Shown: positions 8,916-17,948 of the stretch, piece after piece | Position numbering within the stretch: position 1 is the stretch's first letter | Layout: each line of letters opens with the position of its first letter | Assembly: GCA_020072805.1 (NCBI GenBank) | Contig: JAIQGC010000027.1 | Span: 1-64,000, forward strand | Direction of reading: 5' to 3' | Origin: Terriglobia bacterium | Lineage (GTDB): Bacteria; Acidobacteriota; Terriglobia; Acidiferrales; UBA7541 | Length of the DNA stretch: 64,000 bases | The notes under the pieces: model-generated | What the model was told of the DNA's origin: nothing | What the model saw: only the letters and a program-made list of their open reading frames with translations | Database searches by the model: none | Program-made: the position numbers and the translations under genes

Positions 8916-9488
8916 GTGACCATGCGTCAACACAAGGTTCACACTCACCTTCGCACTCAACTGGGCCGAGCCGCAGTGCAGATCTTTGCCGCCAATGATC
9001 GCATGAACCATATTCTTATCGAACATCTTGACCCTGCCGCCTGGAGAGCCAAACCGCCCGGCAAGCTCCGCACCATTGCGGCGATCTTCACGCACATGCA
9101 CAATGTCCGCTGCAAGTGGGTCAGGCTTACAGCTCCGCACCTGAAGATTCCACCACAGCTCCACCGCGCGCACTGCACGCCGCGGCAGGCCCGCGCGGGA
9201 TTGGCCAAGAGCGCCGCTCGCTGCGCGGAGATGCTCGCCGAAGCACTCGGCGGTTGTGGGGGCCGCGTCGAGAAGTTTCGCAGAGACGGCTGGGCTTCGC
9301 CTTGGCCGGTGGGCCCGGAAATGCTGTGCTACATGCTTTCTCACGAAGCCCACCATCGCGGGCAGGTGTGCATGCTCGCGCATCAGCTCGGATTCCCGTT
9401 GCCGATCCGGGTGACGTCCGGGATCTGGAATTGGGAAAAGCTGTGGAAAGAGTGCGGGTCGCCTGGCGGCCCCGGCTACGATTCTTAA
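8916..9488 (+). CDS. DinB-family protein (DUF664/YfiT-like four-helix bundle)
   Basis: Protein of 190 residues with the four-helix-bundle pattern of the DinB superfamily: a first helix ending AANDRMNHILIEHL, the segment IAAIFTHMHNVRCKWV, and the last metal-ligand helix LSHEAHHRGQ. The three expected metal-binding histidines fit His60 or 62, His143 and His147. The superfamily includes thiol transferases and DNA-damage-induced proteins; the exact reaction is unknown. I keep GTG 8916 because AAGGAG lies 9 bases upstream, while the in-frame ATG at 8922 would be 15 bases from it. It is convergent with the TPR regulator at 9538, separated by a short hairpin (GGGCAA/TTGCCC near 9517-9530) without a T-tract. 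Confidence 0.82.
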   Translation: MTMRQHKVHTHLRTQLGRAAVQIFAANDRMNHILIEHLDPAAWRAKPPGKLRTIAAIFTHMHNVRCKWVRLTAPHLKIPPQLHRAHCTPRQARAGLAKSAARCAEMLAEALGGCGGRVEKFRRDGWASPWPVGPEMLCYMLSHEAHHRGQVCMLAHQLGFPLPIRVTSGIWNWEKLWKECGSPGGPGYDS

Positions 9489-9537
9489 GGAATCGCTCAA
9501 GGGCACAGGCCGCCCGGGGCAATCTTGCCCGGCTGGG

Positions 9538-12408
9538 CTAGCGACGGAGGACTTGAACGGAGGAAAGAAGTTGCGCGGCTTTGCGCGAGACCAGTTCCAA
9601 GCCGCGGTCGTGGGTTTCCTTGGAAAGGGTCTCCAGTTGAACGCGGGCGGAGGTAGGATTGGCGTGGAGCTCAAGTTCGCCGAGCGCAAGGCGGGCATCG
9701 CACTCCACGGCATAATTTCCCTGTTTTCGCGCAGCGGCGAAAACCGTTTGAAGATGTGTCCTGGCGGCTGCAAAAGCCCTGCTCGAAACCTTTGCTGTGG
9801 AAGCGGTGGCGGTTTTCAGCCGGGCATCTTGAATCGCCAAGCTCATGGCAAGCGTCCAATCGGGAACTGAGTGCCCGATCTGTTCCGCACGGAGCAGGCT
9901 CGTGCGCGCGTCATCCAGTTGTCCTTCCGCCTGGAAAGCGCGGCTGAGAAACAAGAGAGCGCTACTTGCGCCGCCCGAATCCTTCTGTCGTTCAAAGACG
10001 GCAGACAGATCCCGCAGAGCTTTCTTCGCATCGGCAGTATGTCCTTGATCCAGGGCAACCTGCGCCAAATTCATTTGCATGCCGGGAATCATGTCTTGCG
10101 CATCGGTTTTGGTGTAGATGTCCAGCGCTTCCATGTACTTCTCCCGAGCCTCCGAGAGACGGTCTTCGGATTGCAAGAGATCGCCCATCACGCTGATTGC
10201 TGAAGCGTTCTGCCGCATGTTCATCTGTGCAGAACAGGCTCCTAGGGCACGTTCGATGTGATTGCGGGCTGTTTTTATATCCCCCATCGTCAGCCGGAGA
10301 GAAGCGATGCTGTAAAGTGCATAGCAGCCCCGTACGGGCGAAATAGACTCATCGATCTGGAGTGCTTCTTGGTACGCCTTATCGGCCGCACGGAGATCGC
10401 CGAGGGAAACCAGGACGCCCGCAAGGTTAGCTGTTGTCGCGGAAAGACCGCTCTTGGTGCCGGATTCCTCGTATTTCTTGTGCGCTTCTCGAAAACTTCG
10501 TGCAGCTTCATTCAGACGGTTCATCCTGACATAGGTATTGCCCATGCCGTTCAAAACGCCGCCGAGTAATTCATTCCCGCCTAGCTCCCGAGCAAGCTGC
10601 GATGCTTGTTCCAATGTCTCCAAAGAAAGCTGATAGTGGCCTTCATCGGATTGCCGGGCCGCTTTGAGCATGAGCGTTCTTGCGACTCCCGCACGATCTC
10701 CAAGAGTCTCGAAGACCGAGCGTGCTTCGTCGCACATGGCCATGGCCTCGGCGGGCCGGCCGACAAACAACCGATTGGTGCATTCGGAGACTCTTGCTTT
10801 GGCGTAGAGCAGTTTTTGTCCGCGCGCGGCTGCTTTTCGGGCAGTGCTCTCAATGAGTTCATATTGCCGCTGGCGATCATAGGAAGAAACAGCCCATTGT
10901 TCGTTCAGATCAATGCGCGGATCCTCGGACTGGGGGGGAGGCAATTTTCGAAGCGAGTGGAGAGTGGCGATGGCATCCTGAAGATGGCCGGCTTGAATTT
11001 GAGCAGCCGATAGAGAAAGGCCGCACTCCAGACAATCCGGGTAGTAGGCATAGAGCGCGTGGTAAGCAGAAGCGGCCTTTTCCATCTGGCCGAGAATTTC
11101 ATAATAGTGGCCTTCGATCAGCAATTTTTGTGTTTGCGAGAGATTCGCGGACAGATCCAGGGCTTTCCTTGCTTCTTCTTTCGCTCTTTGTCCATAGCCA
11201 AGTTGCTGCCAGGCATCCGAGAGCAAGGAGTGGGCCAGGGAAAACGTGGGGTCTGCCTGGACCGCTTGCTTTAGCAGTTCCGCGGCGCTGAGCGAATCGA
11301 ATAGGCGTAATCGATCGAGACCCAGAGAGTAGAAGCGAGCAGCTTCGCGGTTGGCCGGCAGGGAAGCGAACACCCCGGCCTCATCCGTTTGCTGAAGATC
11401 GGGAATTCCCACACGCCCGCGCAGCTTTCCGCCGATGCCGGAGACGAGTTGGAAAAGGTTCTGATTGCCACCGGTTTCGGCGATTTCCGTCAGGATTTCA
11501 CCGGTCCTTGCATCTTGCAGGCGCACGTCCAGCCGTAACTGGCGAGTTCCGTAGCCAGGCAGGCTGGTATAGGCGCCCAGCACCAGGAGATCGCTGTTGA
11601 GCGCGGTGCCGATGCGCGCAGCCGTGGATGGGCTAAGCGTATCCGTCTGCGACCAGGGAGCGGACAATTGCAGGTGGGAGACCTCTTCACCCGGTACGAG
11701 ACGCAGTTTGCCGCCCGCGGCCAGTTCGGTGCTCATCATTTCGGAAAGTGCCGTCCCGATCCAGGCCTCCTCCGGTTTGCCGGAAATGTTGTAAAAGCCG
11801 AGGACGGCGATTGCTGGGCGGGTAAGCACCGGCCGCATCGCTGCTTCGCTGGCGGTGGACGCAATTCGACTCCGGCTCTGCCAGCGATACGCCGCGATTC
11901 CCGTGAGAGCGAGAAGAAACACACCGAAGAAGATAGCGATCCATTGGCCCGATTGCGCCACGGCCTGCCGCGGAATTGAGCCCTCTCTTGCAGAATGCGC
12001 TGCCCTGTTCGCGGGAAGAGAATTGAGGTCTATCTTCAGGTTGGATGAATCTTCCCCGCGCGGCTCCTGGCTCACAGGCGCAATAAAACGGTACCCGCGC
12101 TTGGGGATGGTCTCGATGAAACGAGGCTCGTCCGAGTCGTCACCCAAGGCGACCCGTAATTTCTTTATCGCCGCGTTCAGCCCGCCATCAAAATCAACGT
12201 AAGTGCCGTCCGGCCAGAGCACCAGACGGATCGTCTCTCGTGTCACGACCTGACCGGGCCGTTCTACCAGCAGGGCCAGGATTCGGAAGGGTTGTTCCTG
12301 GAGCCTGACGCGGATTCCGTCGCGGTGCAGCAGGCCATTAGCCAAGTCGGCCCGGAAGGCGCCGAACCGTACCGTCGGAGATGACACCTCGGGGTTCTGC
12401 ATCGCCAA
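9538..12408 (-). CDS. CadC-like winged-helix regulator with membrane segment and TPR array
   Basis: Protein of 956 residues with three parts. Residues about 12-110 are an OmpR/CadC-type winged helix (QEQPFRILALLVERPGQVV, GGLNAAIKKLRVALGD, FIETIPKRGYRFIAPV). One transmembrane helix follows near 150-170 (IAIFFGVFLLALTGIAAY). The rest is extracytoplasmic: a FlgO/TolB-like segment (AIAVLGFYNISGKPEEAWIG) and many TPRs to about residue 900. This is the membrane-integrated one-component regulator class, in which a periplasmic sensor controls a cytoplasmic DNA-binding domain without a kinase. Target genes are not obvious; the gene is divergent from the methyltransferase and secreted-protein run at 12.6-18.5 kb, which it might control (inference only). 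Confidence 0.9.
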   Translation of the reverse strand: MAMQNPEVSSPTVRFGAFRADLANGLLHRDGIRVRLQEQPFRILALLVERPGQVVTRETIRLVLWPDGTYVDFDGGLNAAIKKLRVALGDDSDEPRFIETIPKRGYRFIAPVSQEPRGEDSSNLKIDLNSLPANRAAHSAREGSIPRQAVAQSGQWIAIFFGVFLLALTGIAAYRWQSRSRIASTASEAAMRPVLTRPAIAVLGFYNISGKPEEAWIGTALSEMMSTELAAGGKLRLVPGEEVSHLQLSAPWSQTDTLSPSTAARIGTALNSDLLVLGAYTSLPGYGTRQLRLDVRLQDARTGEILTEIAETGGNQNLFQLVSGIGGKLRGRVGIPDLQQTDEAGVFASLPANREAARFYSLGLDRLRLFDSLSAAELLKQAVQADPTFSLAHSLLSDAWQQLGYGQRAKEEARKALDLSANLSQTQKLLIEGHYYEILGQMEKAASAYHALYAYYPDCLECGLSLSAAQIQAGHLQDAIATLHSLRKLPPPQSEDPRIDLNEQWAVSSYDRQRQYELIESTARKAAARGQKLLYAKARVSECTNRLFVGRPAEAMAMCDEARSVFETLGDRAGVARTLMLKAARQSDEGHYQLSLETLEQASQLARELGGNELLGGVLNGMGNTYVRMNRLNEAARSFREAHKKYEESGTKSGLSATTANLAGVLVSLGDLRAADKAYQEALQIDESISPVRGCYALYSIASLRLTMGDIKTARNHIERALGACSAQMNMRQNASAISVMGDLLQSEDRLSEAREKYMEALDIYTKTDAQDMIPGMQMNLAQVALDQGHTADAKKALRDLSAVFERQKDSGGASSALLFLSRAFQAEGQLDDARTSLLRAEQIGHSVPDWTLAMSLAIQDARLKTATASTAKVSSRAFAAARTHLQTVFAAARKQGNYAVECDARLALGELELHANPTSARVQLETLSKETHDRGLELVSRKAAQLLSSVQVLRR

Positions 12409-12604
12409 GTGTCGCCTCTAGAAAGAGCGTGGGCGGGAGTATATCACGAGAAATCAAGCAGGAAGAGGCCCGCCAGTTTTTCTAACTGCTTGAAATACCG
12501 GTAGTTAGAAGGTCAGAAAAGGGTCAGATTCTGGTCCTTTGACCATTTTATTCTTTCCGCAGTACTTCTCTCCTTGGGCAAAAGCTTTCAGGTGCCTCAA
12601 CGCA

Positions 12605-13288
12605 ATGGTCTGGCAGGCAGCGCGTGATTCGATGAAATGGCCCTTCTTCCGGCGGCGGGAACGTTCGATCGAGCTTCTGCGAGAGTCCTTGTCTGCCGTG
12701 AAATCGGCGGCAAACTTTTGCTCCACTCCCTGGTCGGTGGTGCGGGAGATCCTGGAGTTTGCGGAAGTGCGCCCCGACGATGTCGTCTATGATCTGGGCT
12801 CCGGGGACGGACGCATCCCAATTCTGGCGGCTCAGGAATTTGGATGCCGAGCCGTTGGGATCGAGTTGGATCCCGACTTGTTTATGTATTCCGCGAAGCG
12901 GGTCGCCGAACTAAATCTAAAGGACCGCGTTTCCTTCATCTACGGAAACTTCTTTGAGGCCGACCTAAGGTCGGCGAGCGTTGTCGTTCTGTATCTGCTG
13001 AGAGCCGTTAACGGACATCTGCGGGCGCGTTTGGCCAGCCAGCTTCCCGCCGGCAGCCGGGTGGTCGCCGTCGATTTCGATGTGCCAGGATGGCGCGCCG
13101 AGCGGACGGTATCCATCGTGTCGGATGGCAACGTCGAGTACACGCTTTATCTCTACCGTCGTTCCTCCTCCGGAGCGCAACGGGAGAGCACATTCGCGGA
13201 CAACGCGACGCCTCTTGCCCGCACCGCCAGTGCGGGCGCCTCGAAAGCCGCAACCGGAAAAAATCCAAAGGAGAAAGAAAATGCATAA
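12605..13288 (+). CDS. Class I SAM-dependent methyltransferase
   Basis: Protein of about 227 residues with a Rossmann methyltransferase core: CSTPWSVVREILEFA leads to motif I VYDLGSGDGRIPI, motif II VGIELDPDLF, then YGNFFEAD and VVVLYLLRAVN. The PTPW-like lead-in and the LGSGDGR signature resemble the small lysine-methyltransferase-like family that includes ATPSCKMT, but the substrate is unknown. The start is uncertain: TTG 12539, ATG 12605 and ATG 12632 are in frame, and none has a good ribosome binding site. The stop at 13286-13288 overlaps the ATG of the next gene, so the two are translationally coupled. The C-terminal 35 residues are low-complexity and carry no motif; they overlap the ribosome binding site region of the next gene. 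Confidence 0.8.
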   Translation: MVWQAARDSMKWPFFRRRERSIELLRESLSAVKSAANFCSTPWSVVREILEFAEVRPDDVVYDLGSGDGRIPILAAQEFGCRAVGIELDPDLFMYSAKRVAELNLKDRVSFIYGNFFEADLRSASVVVLYLLRAVNGHLRARLASQLPAGSRVVAVDFDVPGWRAERTVSIVSDGNVEYTLYLYRRSSSGAQRESTFADNATPLARTASAGASKAATGKNPKEKENA

Positions 13289-14666
13289 ACCGCTCTGGAT
13301 CACCGCGATGGCACTCTTGTTGGCGCCGCTGGTCTTCTCTCAGGTGCCAACTGCTGCACCGCCTCCCCTGAAAGGCGTGCAGCCGCAAACCCATGCTTCG
13401 AATAGCTCTGGGCCTAGGGCATTTGGGAAGCCCAAGTTGGGCCCGCCAAAAACCGGCCGGAAGATCGCTAACCCCTATGCTGTTCCGCATAACGCGGCAA
13501 TTATCGCCGTGTTGCAAAGGCAAAAGCAGGCTGCGGACGCCGAGGCGGCCCAGATGAAAATTGGGGTTCATGCGGCGGGGCAATCACAGCCGGCGCCGGG
13601 CCCCGCTGCGAATAGCCGTAACATAGCCCATCCACCTAACCCGAATATCCAGAAAACTCCGGCAGCGGGAACCATCGGGCCAGAAAGAGTTTCTGGAGCG
13701 CCGGGGAATAGTCCTTCTTCGTACTCGCAACTGCATCCCCTCGATACCACGGTTCTGACCTGCTCGCATGACACAACCATGAGAATTCTTAAGGTGAGCG
13801 GGGAGGCGGCTCCAGCTACATTTACCCCGGACGTGAGGTATAACTTCTACACTATTAGCGGGTGTTCTTTCGGCGAGCCGTCTTCCAACGCCAAGGTCTA
13901 TATCTACGAGGGAAATACGTTTCGTCAGGATTTTGTCGTTCAGGAATGGCACGACAATTGGATCAAGCTCAATCTCAACCCGGCCCTGAGCGGCGTTCTG
14001 GAACAGGATAACCTGACGCTGGTCGTTCAGCGTGCCGACGGCAAACAAGCCAGCAAAGGCGGATTCAAGTTCTATGCTGCGCGTACCAATGGCAAGGGCG
14101 AGCCCATCGAAGTTCTGCTGAGCCGCATCCCGAAGCAGTATTTTTCGCTCGATGCGTTTCGCCCCGACTATGCCGCCACGTCGGCTTGGAAGGCTGACTA
14201 TACGTCCCCCTCGACTCCTTCCGCTTCCCCCTTCCTTGCTGGCCTGACCGCTGAGGTCACGTGGGCGTTTCCGCCCCATGAGCTCAGCGGCAATTTTGAC
14301 CCCTATGTCCTGCGTTCCGGTGATGACTACTACGATTTTCGCCATATGCAGCCGGGCTTCGCACCCGACTCCGCCTGGATGGAATGGGTGGATATCGCCT
14401 GTGACGACGGAAATCTGGTCGCCGATACCAAAGGAAAATTCGACCTCGAATGGACGAATGACAACCGTTTGCGTGTGTTCTGGACTGGTGAAATTTGCAA
14501 AGTCCACAATGGAGGATTTGGCGTACAAAGCGATGATTTTCAACAGTCACCCGGGTCGATGTATGGGGTGAACGTATGGGTGACTGGACCGCGCTGCGTG
14601 GACCCTTGGAACGGAACTCCCGAGCCGGGGTGTATCAACGACATCAAGAAGCAGCTAGGCCAGTAG
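13281..14666 (+). CDS. Secreted protein of unknown function (first of leader-sharing pair)
   Basis: Protein of about 461 residues starting at ATG 13281 with AAAGGAG upstream. A signal peptide (MHKPLWITAMALLLAPLVFS) leads into VPTAAPPPLKGVQPQ, which is nearly repeated at the start of the next gene. A Pro/Gln/Asn-rich disordered region of about 110 residues follows. Then comes a mostly beta part (FTPDVRYNFYTISGCSFG, WIKLNLNPALSGVLEQD, KGGFKFYAARTNGKGE) and a C-terminal domain with several Cys and Trp (MEWVDIACDDGN, VWVTGPRCVDPWNG). No catalytic motif is recognised; the beta part loosely resembles an IPT/TIG fold, but I am not sure. It overlaps the methyltransferase by 8 bp and is followed 31 bp later by its partner, so it is an operon member. 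Confidence 0.72.
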   Translation: MHKPLWITAMALLLAPLVFSQVPTAAPPPLKGVQPQTHASNSSGPRAFGKPKLGPPKTGRKIANPYAVPHNAAIIAVLQRQKQAADAEAAQMKIGVHAAGQSQPAPGPAANSRNIAHPPNPNIQKTPAAGTIGPERVSGAPGNSPSSYSQLHPLDTTVLTCSHDTTMRILKVSGEAAPATFTPDVRYNFYTISGCSFGEPSSNAKVYIYEGNTFRQDFVVQEWHDNWIKLNLNPALSGVLEQDNLTLVVQRADGKQASKGGFKFYAARTNGKGEPIEVLLSRIPKQYFSLDAFRPDYAATSAWKADYTSPSTPSASPFLAGLTAEVTWAFPPHELSGNFDPYVLRSGDDYYDFRHMQPGFAPDSAWMEWVDIACDDGNLVADTKGKFDLEWTNDNRLRVFWTGEICKVHNGGFGVQSDDFQQSPGSMYGVNVWVTGPRCVDPWNGTPEPGCINDIKKQLGQ

Positions 14667-14697
14667 TATGCGATTGGGAATTCAAAGGAGAAGCATC

Positions 14698-15879
14698 ATG
14701 GCGATGAACATTCCAGCTAAGGTCATTTGCATGTCACTGTGCGGCGCCATTCTGCTGGCGCCGCTGGCCTTCTCGCAAATACCAAGGACCGCGCCCGCAC
14801 CTCCGAAAGGGGTGCAGCCGCAACAGCCATCGGGCAAGATACCCGCTGCGACGCCTTACAAACCCATCCCTTCACCTACGTCCGGCACGATCTCGGGAAT
14901 GATCTCGTGGGACACAACGAAAATCCAACCTGGAACGCCGGGGGTCTGCCAGGGACTCCAAATTTATGCTGTCCAAGGTACTTTTCCGCAAACGAATGCC
15001 GCTCCCGTTGGACAGACAAAGCTATTGCCCTATCAGCTTCAGGGAAACAATGGGGAATGTCCGTTCGAGATTGACGGAGTGCCCGTGGGAGTCGGCCTGA
15101 CAGTTCACTATCGAGTGAACCAAGGCGCATTCAAGCCGGTGGTTGTTGCCTTTGGCCAGACCGGCTCATTCGAAATCCCTGGAGGACCTTGCGGGGGTCC
15201 AGGGCACGTAGGGCGCACGACTGTCGACGGGATCGAGGTTTGCGGGAACTCAGCTTCCGGCGTGATTCTTCGACTGGAGGCGCTCTCCTCCGTGCCGCAG
15301 CCGATGTCTGCTACCTCCGGACAGAACCGGATGGGCGCGCTCTCGGCGATCGCACGAAATCTCGGCCCCGCGGCGGGAATGGCAGGTCCTGGAACGATTT
15401 CCGGGTTGGTTTGGTGGGACACAAACATCGTAAAAACGGGCCTGGCCCCCATGGGGGATATCTGCTCGGCGACCGGGGTGACCGTAGTTGTTCACGAAAC
15501 AGTGAAAGGGCAGCAGTTCCCATCCTCGGTTCAAGTTGGCTCGACGCCTCATTGGCCGGTCATGATGGGGAGCGGCGCGCAGGGCATGAATATCCTGAAA
15601 GTGGGTTCCATTGTGGCTTGTCTGTTCACAATTACCGGACTCCCCCTGAAGACTGATCTAACGGTGTTGGTCAATCCTTCGCCGGAGATATTTCTGCCCC
15701 GCGGAGGCGGCAATCTCCCGCATGCCACGGGACCATCGGGCCCGGTCAATCTTCCTGGTGGAAGCTGTGCAAGCGCGCCGCCACAACCCACCACGCTCGC
15801 GCAATTCCGCGCGCCATTGGTTTATTGCGGGAATGGAGCGTACAATGCGAACTTTTCCCTGAAGCCCACAATCTTATAG
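14698..15879 (+). CDS. Secreted protein with two internally duplicated Cys-containing domains
   Basis: Protein of about 393 residues; ATG 14698 has AAAGGAG seven bases upstream. The signal peptide and leader (LLAPLAFSQIPRTAPAPPKG, then VQPQ) copy those of the preceding gene. The mature part is an internal duplication. SGTISGMISWDTTK recurs as PGTISGLVWWDTNI. CPFEIDGVPVGVGLTV recurs as CLFTITGLPLKTDLTV. IPGGPC recurs as LPGGSC. VCGNSASGVILRLE matches YCGNGAYNANFSLK. The paired Cys suggest disulphides in the periplasm or outside the cell. I recognise no family. It is followed by the zinc-ribbon/OmpA gene. Confidence 0.72.
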   Translation: MAMNIPAKVICMSLCGAILLAPLAFSQIPRTAPAPPKGVQPQQPSGKIPAATPYKPIPSPTSGTISGMISWDTTKIQPGTPGVCQGLQIYAVQGTFPQTNAAPVGQTKLLPYQLQGNNGECPFEIDGVPVGVGLTVHYRVNQGAFKPVVVAFGQTGSFEIPGGPCGGPGHVGRTTVDGIEVCGNSASGVILRLEALSSVPQPMSATSGQNRMGALSAIARNLGPAAGMAGPGTISGLVWWDTNIVKTGLAPMGDICSATGVTVVVHETVKGQQFPSSVQVGSTPHWPVMMGSGAQGMNILKVGSIVACLFTITGLPLKTDLTVLVNPSPEIFLPRGGGNLPHATGPSGPVNLPGGSCASAPPQPTTLAQFRAPLVYCGNGAYNANFSLKPTIL

Positions 15880-16067
15880 CGGCACGGATCACGGCAGAGA
15901 CGTTCGACCGTAGTAAGAAATTCCGCAGCGCATGACCAGCCGAGTGGCAGGGCCTGTTGCTCCGGCAACTTTCGCGAGTTTCCATTTTCGACAGTCCGTT
16001 CAGCGTCCGGTCTCTGTGGTCAAGCAAGGGGATGAGAGTTCGGTCTGAATCGGAAAAGGGTTGTCCA

Positions 16068-17807
16068 ATGGCCAAATTCTGTACGCAGTGTGGAGCAGCG
16101 CTGGGAGAAGGCGTCCGATTCTGTGTGCGCTGCGGTAAAGCGGCTGAGCTTGCCGCTCCAGCATCTCCGCCAACTTCACCGCCTTCCCCGGTCCGCCTCA
16201 GCCCGTCTCCAGCCGCTTCGCCCAGCGCACTCCGGCCATCCGCCGTGCCTTCCCAACTGTTGGCCGCGGCGCCGAAGAAGAGTCGCTCATCGTCCAAAGG
16301 CGCATTCCTCGTCTTGGGTGTCATCGCGTTTTTCATCCTGGCGATCGTCAGCATTTACTTCGGACTCCGTTCCGGGAAGCGCGCAGACGCAACTGCGCGG
16401 GCCTCCAAAAAGATTGATGCGGCGGGTCGCACGACTGCTGCATGGAAAAGTTCGAACAACAGTTCCAGTGCAGCGAACACTCCGATCAGTACGTACTCGG
16501 CTCCCAAGATTGTTCAGGTCAGCGGACCAGAGACCGAGCGCACCATGGATGGGCCGGAAGCTGATCTCCTCGTGCGCACGGGTGACATCAATAATCTCGG
16601 TTTTGGCTGGCCCCAGGGATTCGATCCCTTTTCCGGCGAATCCACACCGCCGCATTCTTTTCCTTGGACGCCTCCTCCGGGGTCGCCCGACGGAACCGAC
16701 CGCCTCATGATCGGTTCGTCCGTAACGCAAATGGACTACGGCAACAAGCCGCACGACGGCTATAGCACAATCCTCAGGCCGTGCTGTGGGCCGCCATCGC
16801 CCAAAGACCCTCCATCTCAGGCGCGGCTGGATTCCATGCCCCGGCCGATCACGCTCGATGTGGGGGCTTTGCCCGCGAAGATTGACGCCGTCCTATTCCA
16901 GATTTTTGTGGATGATTTTCAGGCCCCTGTCTGGCATTCGCATTTCCAGGTGACGTTGAACGGCACCCGCATCCCTTCCTTTGAGGACGCCATCAACGCG
17001 CTCGATCAGACGGGCCCCATCGGAAAGCTGGTGAGCCTCCGGCTGCTGCCCGAATATTGGCCGCTTCTGCAATCGGGCTCGGTCAAGCTGCTGATTGACG
17101 ATCCGACAACGCATGTTCCCGATGGCTATGCCATCGATTTCGTGCGCATTCTGGTGAACCCGCACAAATTCAAATACGAGGTTACCCTTATGGCCTCGGT
17201 TGTCGACGCCGACAAGCACTCCCCGATCGCGGGGGCTACTGTCACGGCCGCGCTTGCCTCTGCGGCGACCGATCAGAGTGGAAAATCCACTCTCCATGGA
17301 GTGCCCGCGGGCCTTGTGGCTGCCAGCGCAAGCGCTCCGGGTTACGACACGGATTCCGTGACGGTTGATCTCGTGGCCGGACAGACCGGCAAAGCCGAAT
17401 TCAAACTTCATCGGCATGAGGAAGGCACGGCCGCGCTGGAGGAGTCCATCGCGCAGACTGGTTCGGCCAGGGTTTACGGTATCCATTTTGATCAGGATTC
17501 AGCAAAGCTACGGCCGGACAGCGCGCCCGCATTGGCCGCGGTCCTTGGACTGATCAACAATCGGCCGGGATCCCGCTGGATGATTGCGGGTCACACCGAC
17601 AACCAAGGCGCCGCAGCGCGCAACCAGCCGCTCTCGGAGGCTCGCGCGGCCTCGGTTGTTGCCTGGCTAACGGCTCACGGAGTGGCGGCAAATCAACTGG
17701 TGCCTCAAGGTTTCGGAGCCAGCCAGCCAGTCGCCGACAACGCCACTGCCAACGGCAAGGCTCTCAATCGCCGCGTGGAAATCGCCCCGGCAAATGAGCA
17801 ACGATAA
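16068..17807 (+). CDS. Membrane protein with zinc ribbon, carboxypeptidase-regulatory-like and OmpA domains
   Basis: Protein of about 579 residues. ATG 16068 is chosen because it begins exactly at a zinc ribbon (MAKFCTQCGAALGEG ... FCVRCGKA, two CxxC pairs); an AAAAGGG lies upstream. A Pro/Ser-rich linker leads to a single transmembrane helix (FLVLGVIAFFILAIVSIYFG). The extracytoplasmic part has a long unassigned beta-rich region, a carboxypeptidase-regulatory-like domain (HSPIAGATVTAALASAATD, GVPAGLVAASASAPGYD) and a C-terminal OmpA/MotB peptidoglycan-binding domain (YGIHFDQDSAKLRPDS, IAGHTDNQG, GFGASQPVADN, NRRVEI). The expected topology is N-in with the OmpA domain bound to peptidoglycan. 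It closes the run of secreted-protein genes and may anchor them to the wall (inference). Confidence 0.85.
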   Translation: MAKFCTQCGAALGEGVRFCVRCGKAAELAAPASPPTSPPSPVRLSPSPAASPSALRPSAVPSQLLAAAPKKSRSSSKGAFLVLGVIAFFILAIVSIYFGLRSGKRADATARASKKIDAAGRTTAAWKSSNNSSSAANTPISTYSAPKIVQVSGPETERTMDGPEADLLVRTGDINNLGFGWPQGFDPFSGESTPPHSFPWTPPPGSPDGTDRLMIGSSVTQMDYGNKPHDGYSTILRPCCGPPSPKDPPSQARLDSMPRPITLDVGALPAKIDAVLFQIFVDDFQAPVWHSHFQVTLNGTRIPSFEDAINALDQTGPIGKLVSLRLLPEYWPLLQSGSVKLLIDDPTTHVPDGYAIDFVRILVNPHKFKYEVTLMASVVDADKHSPIAGATVTAALASAATDQSGKSTLHGVPAGLVAASASAPGYDTDSVTVDLVAGQTGKAEFKLHRHEEGTAALEESIAQTGSARVYGIHFDQDSAKLRPDSAPALAAVLGLINNRPGSRWMIAGHTDNQGAAARNQPLSEARAASVVAWLTAHGVAANQLVPQGFGASQPVADNATANGKALNRRVEIAPANEQR

Positions 17808-17948
17808 AAGCTTTCCGCGGGGAGAGTCCGGAAGAATGCGGTGGTGGAATGATTTTCGAATTGGTCTGCTTTTGTAGATCCAAGCGGAAGCAGAGAAGGG
17901 GCATTGCAAATCGGCGTGGAATAAATCAGCGGTTTTAAGGAGGAAGGT

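Noticed and set aside
9515-9532. Hairpin between the convergent DinB-like and regulator genes as a terminator
   Set aside because: The stem GGGCAA/TTGCCC is short and no T-tract follows on either strand, so it is not listed as a feature.
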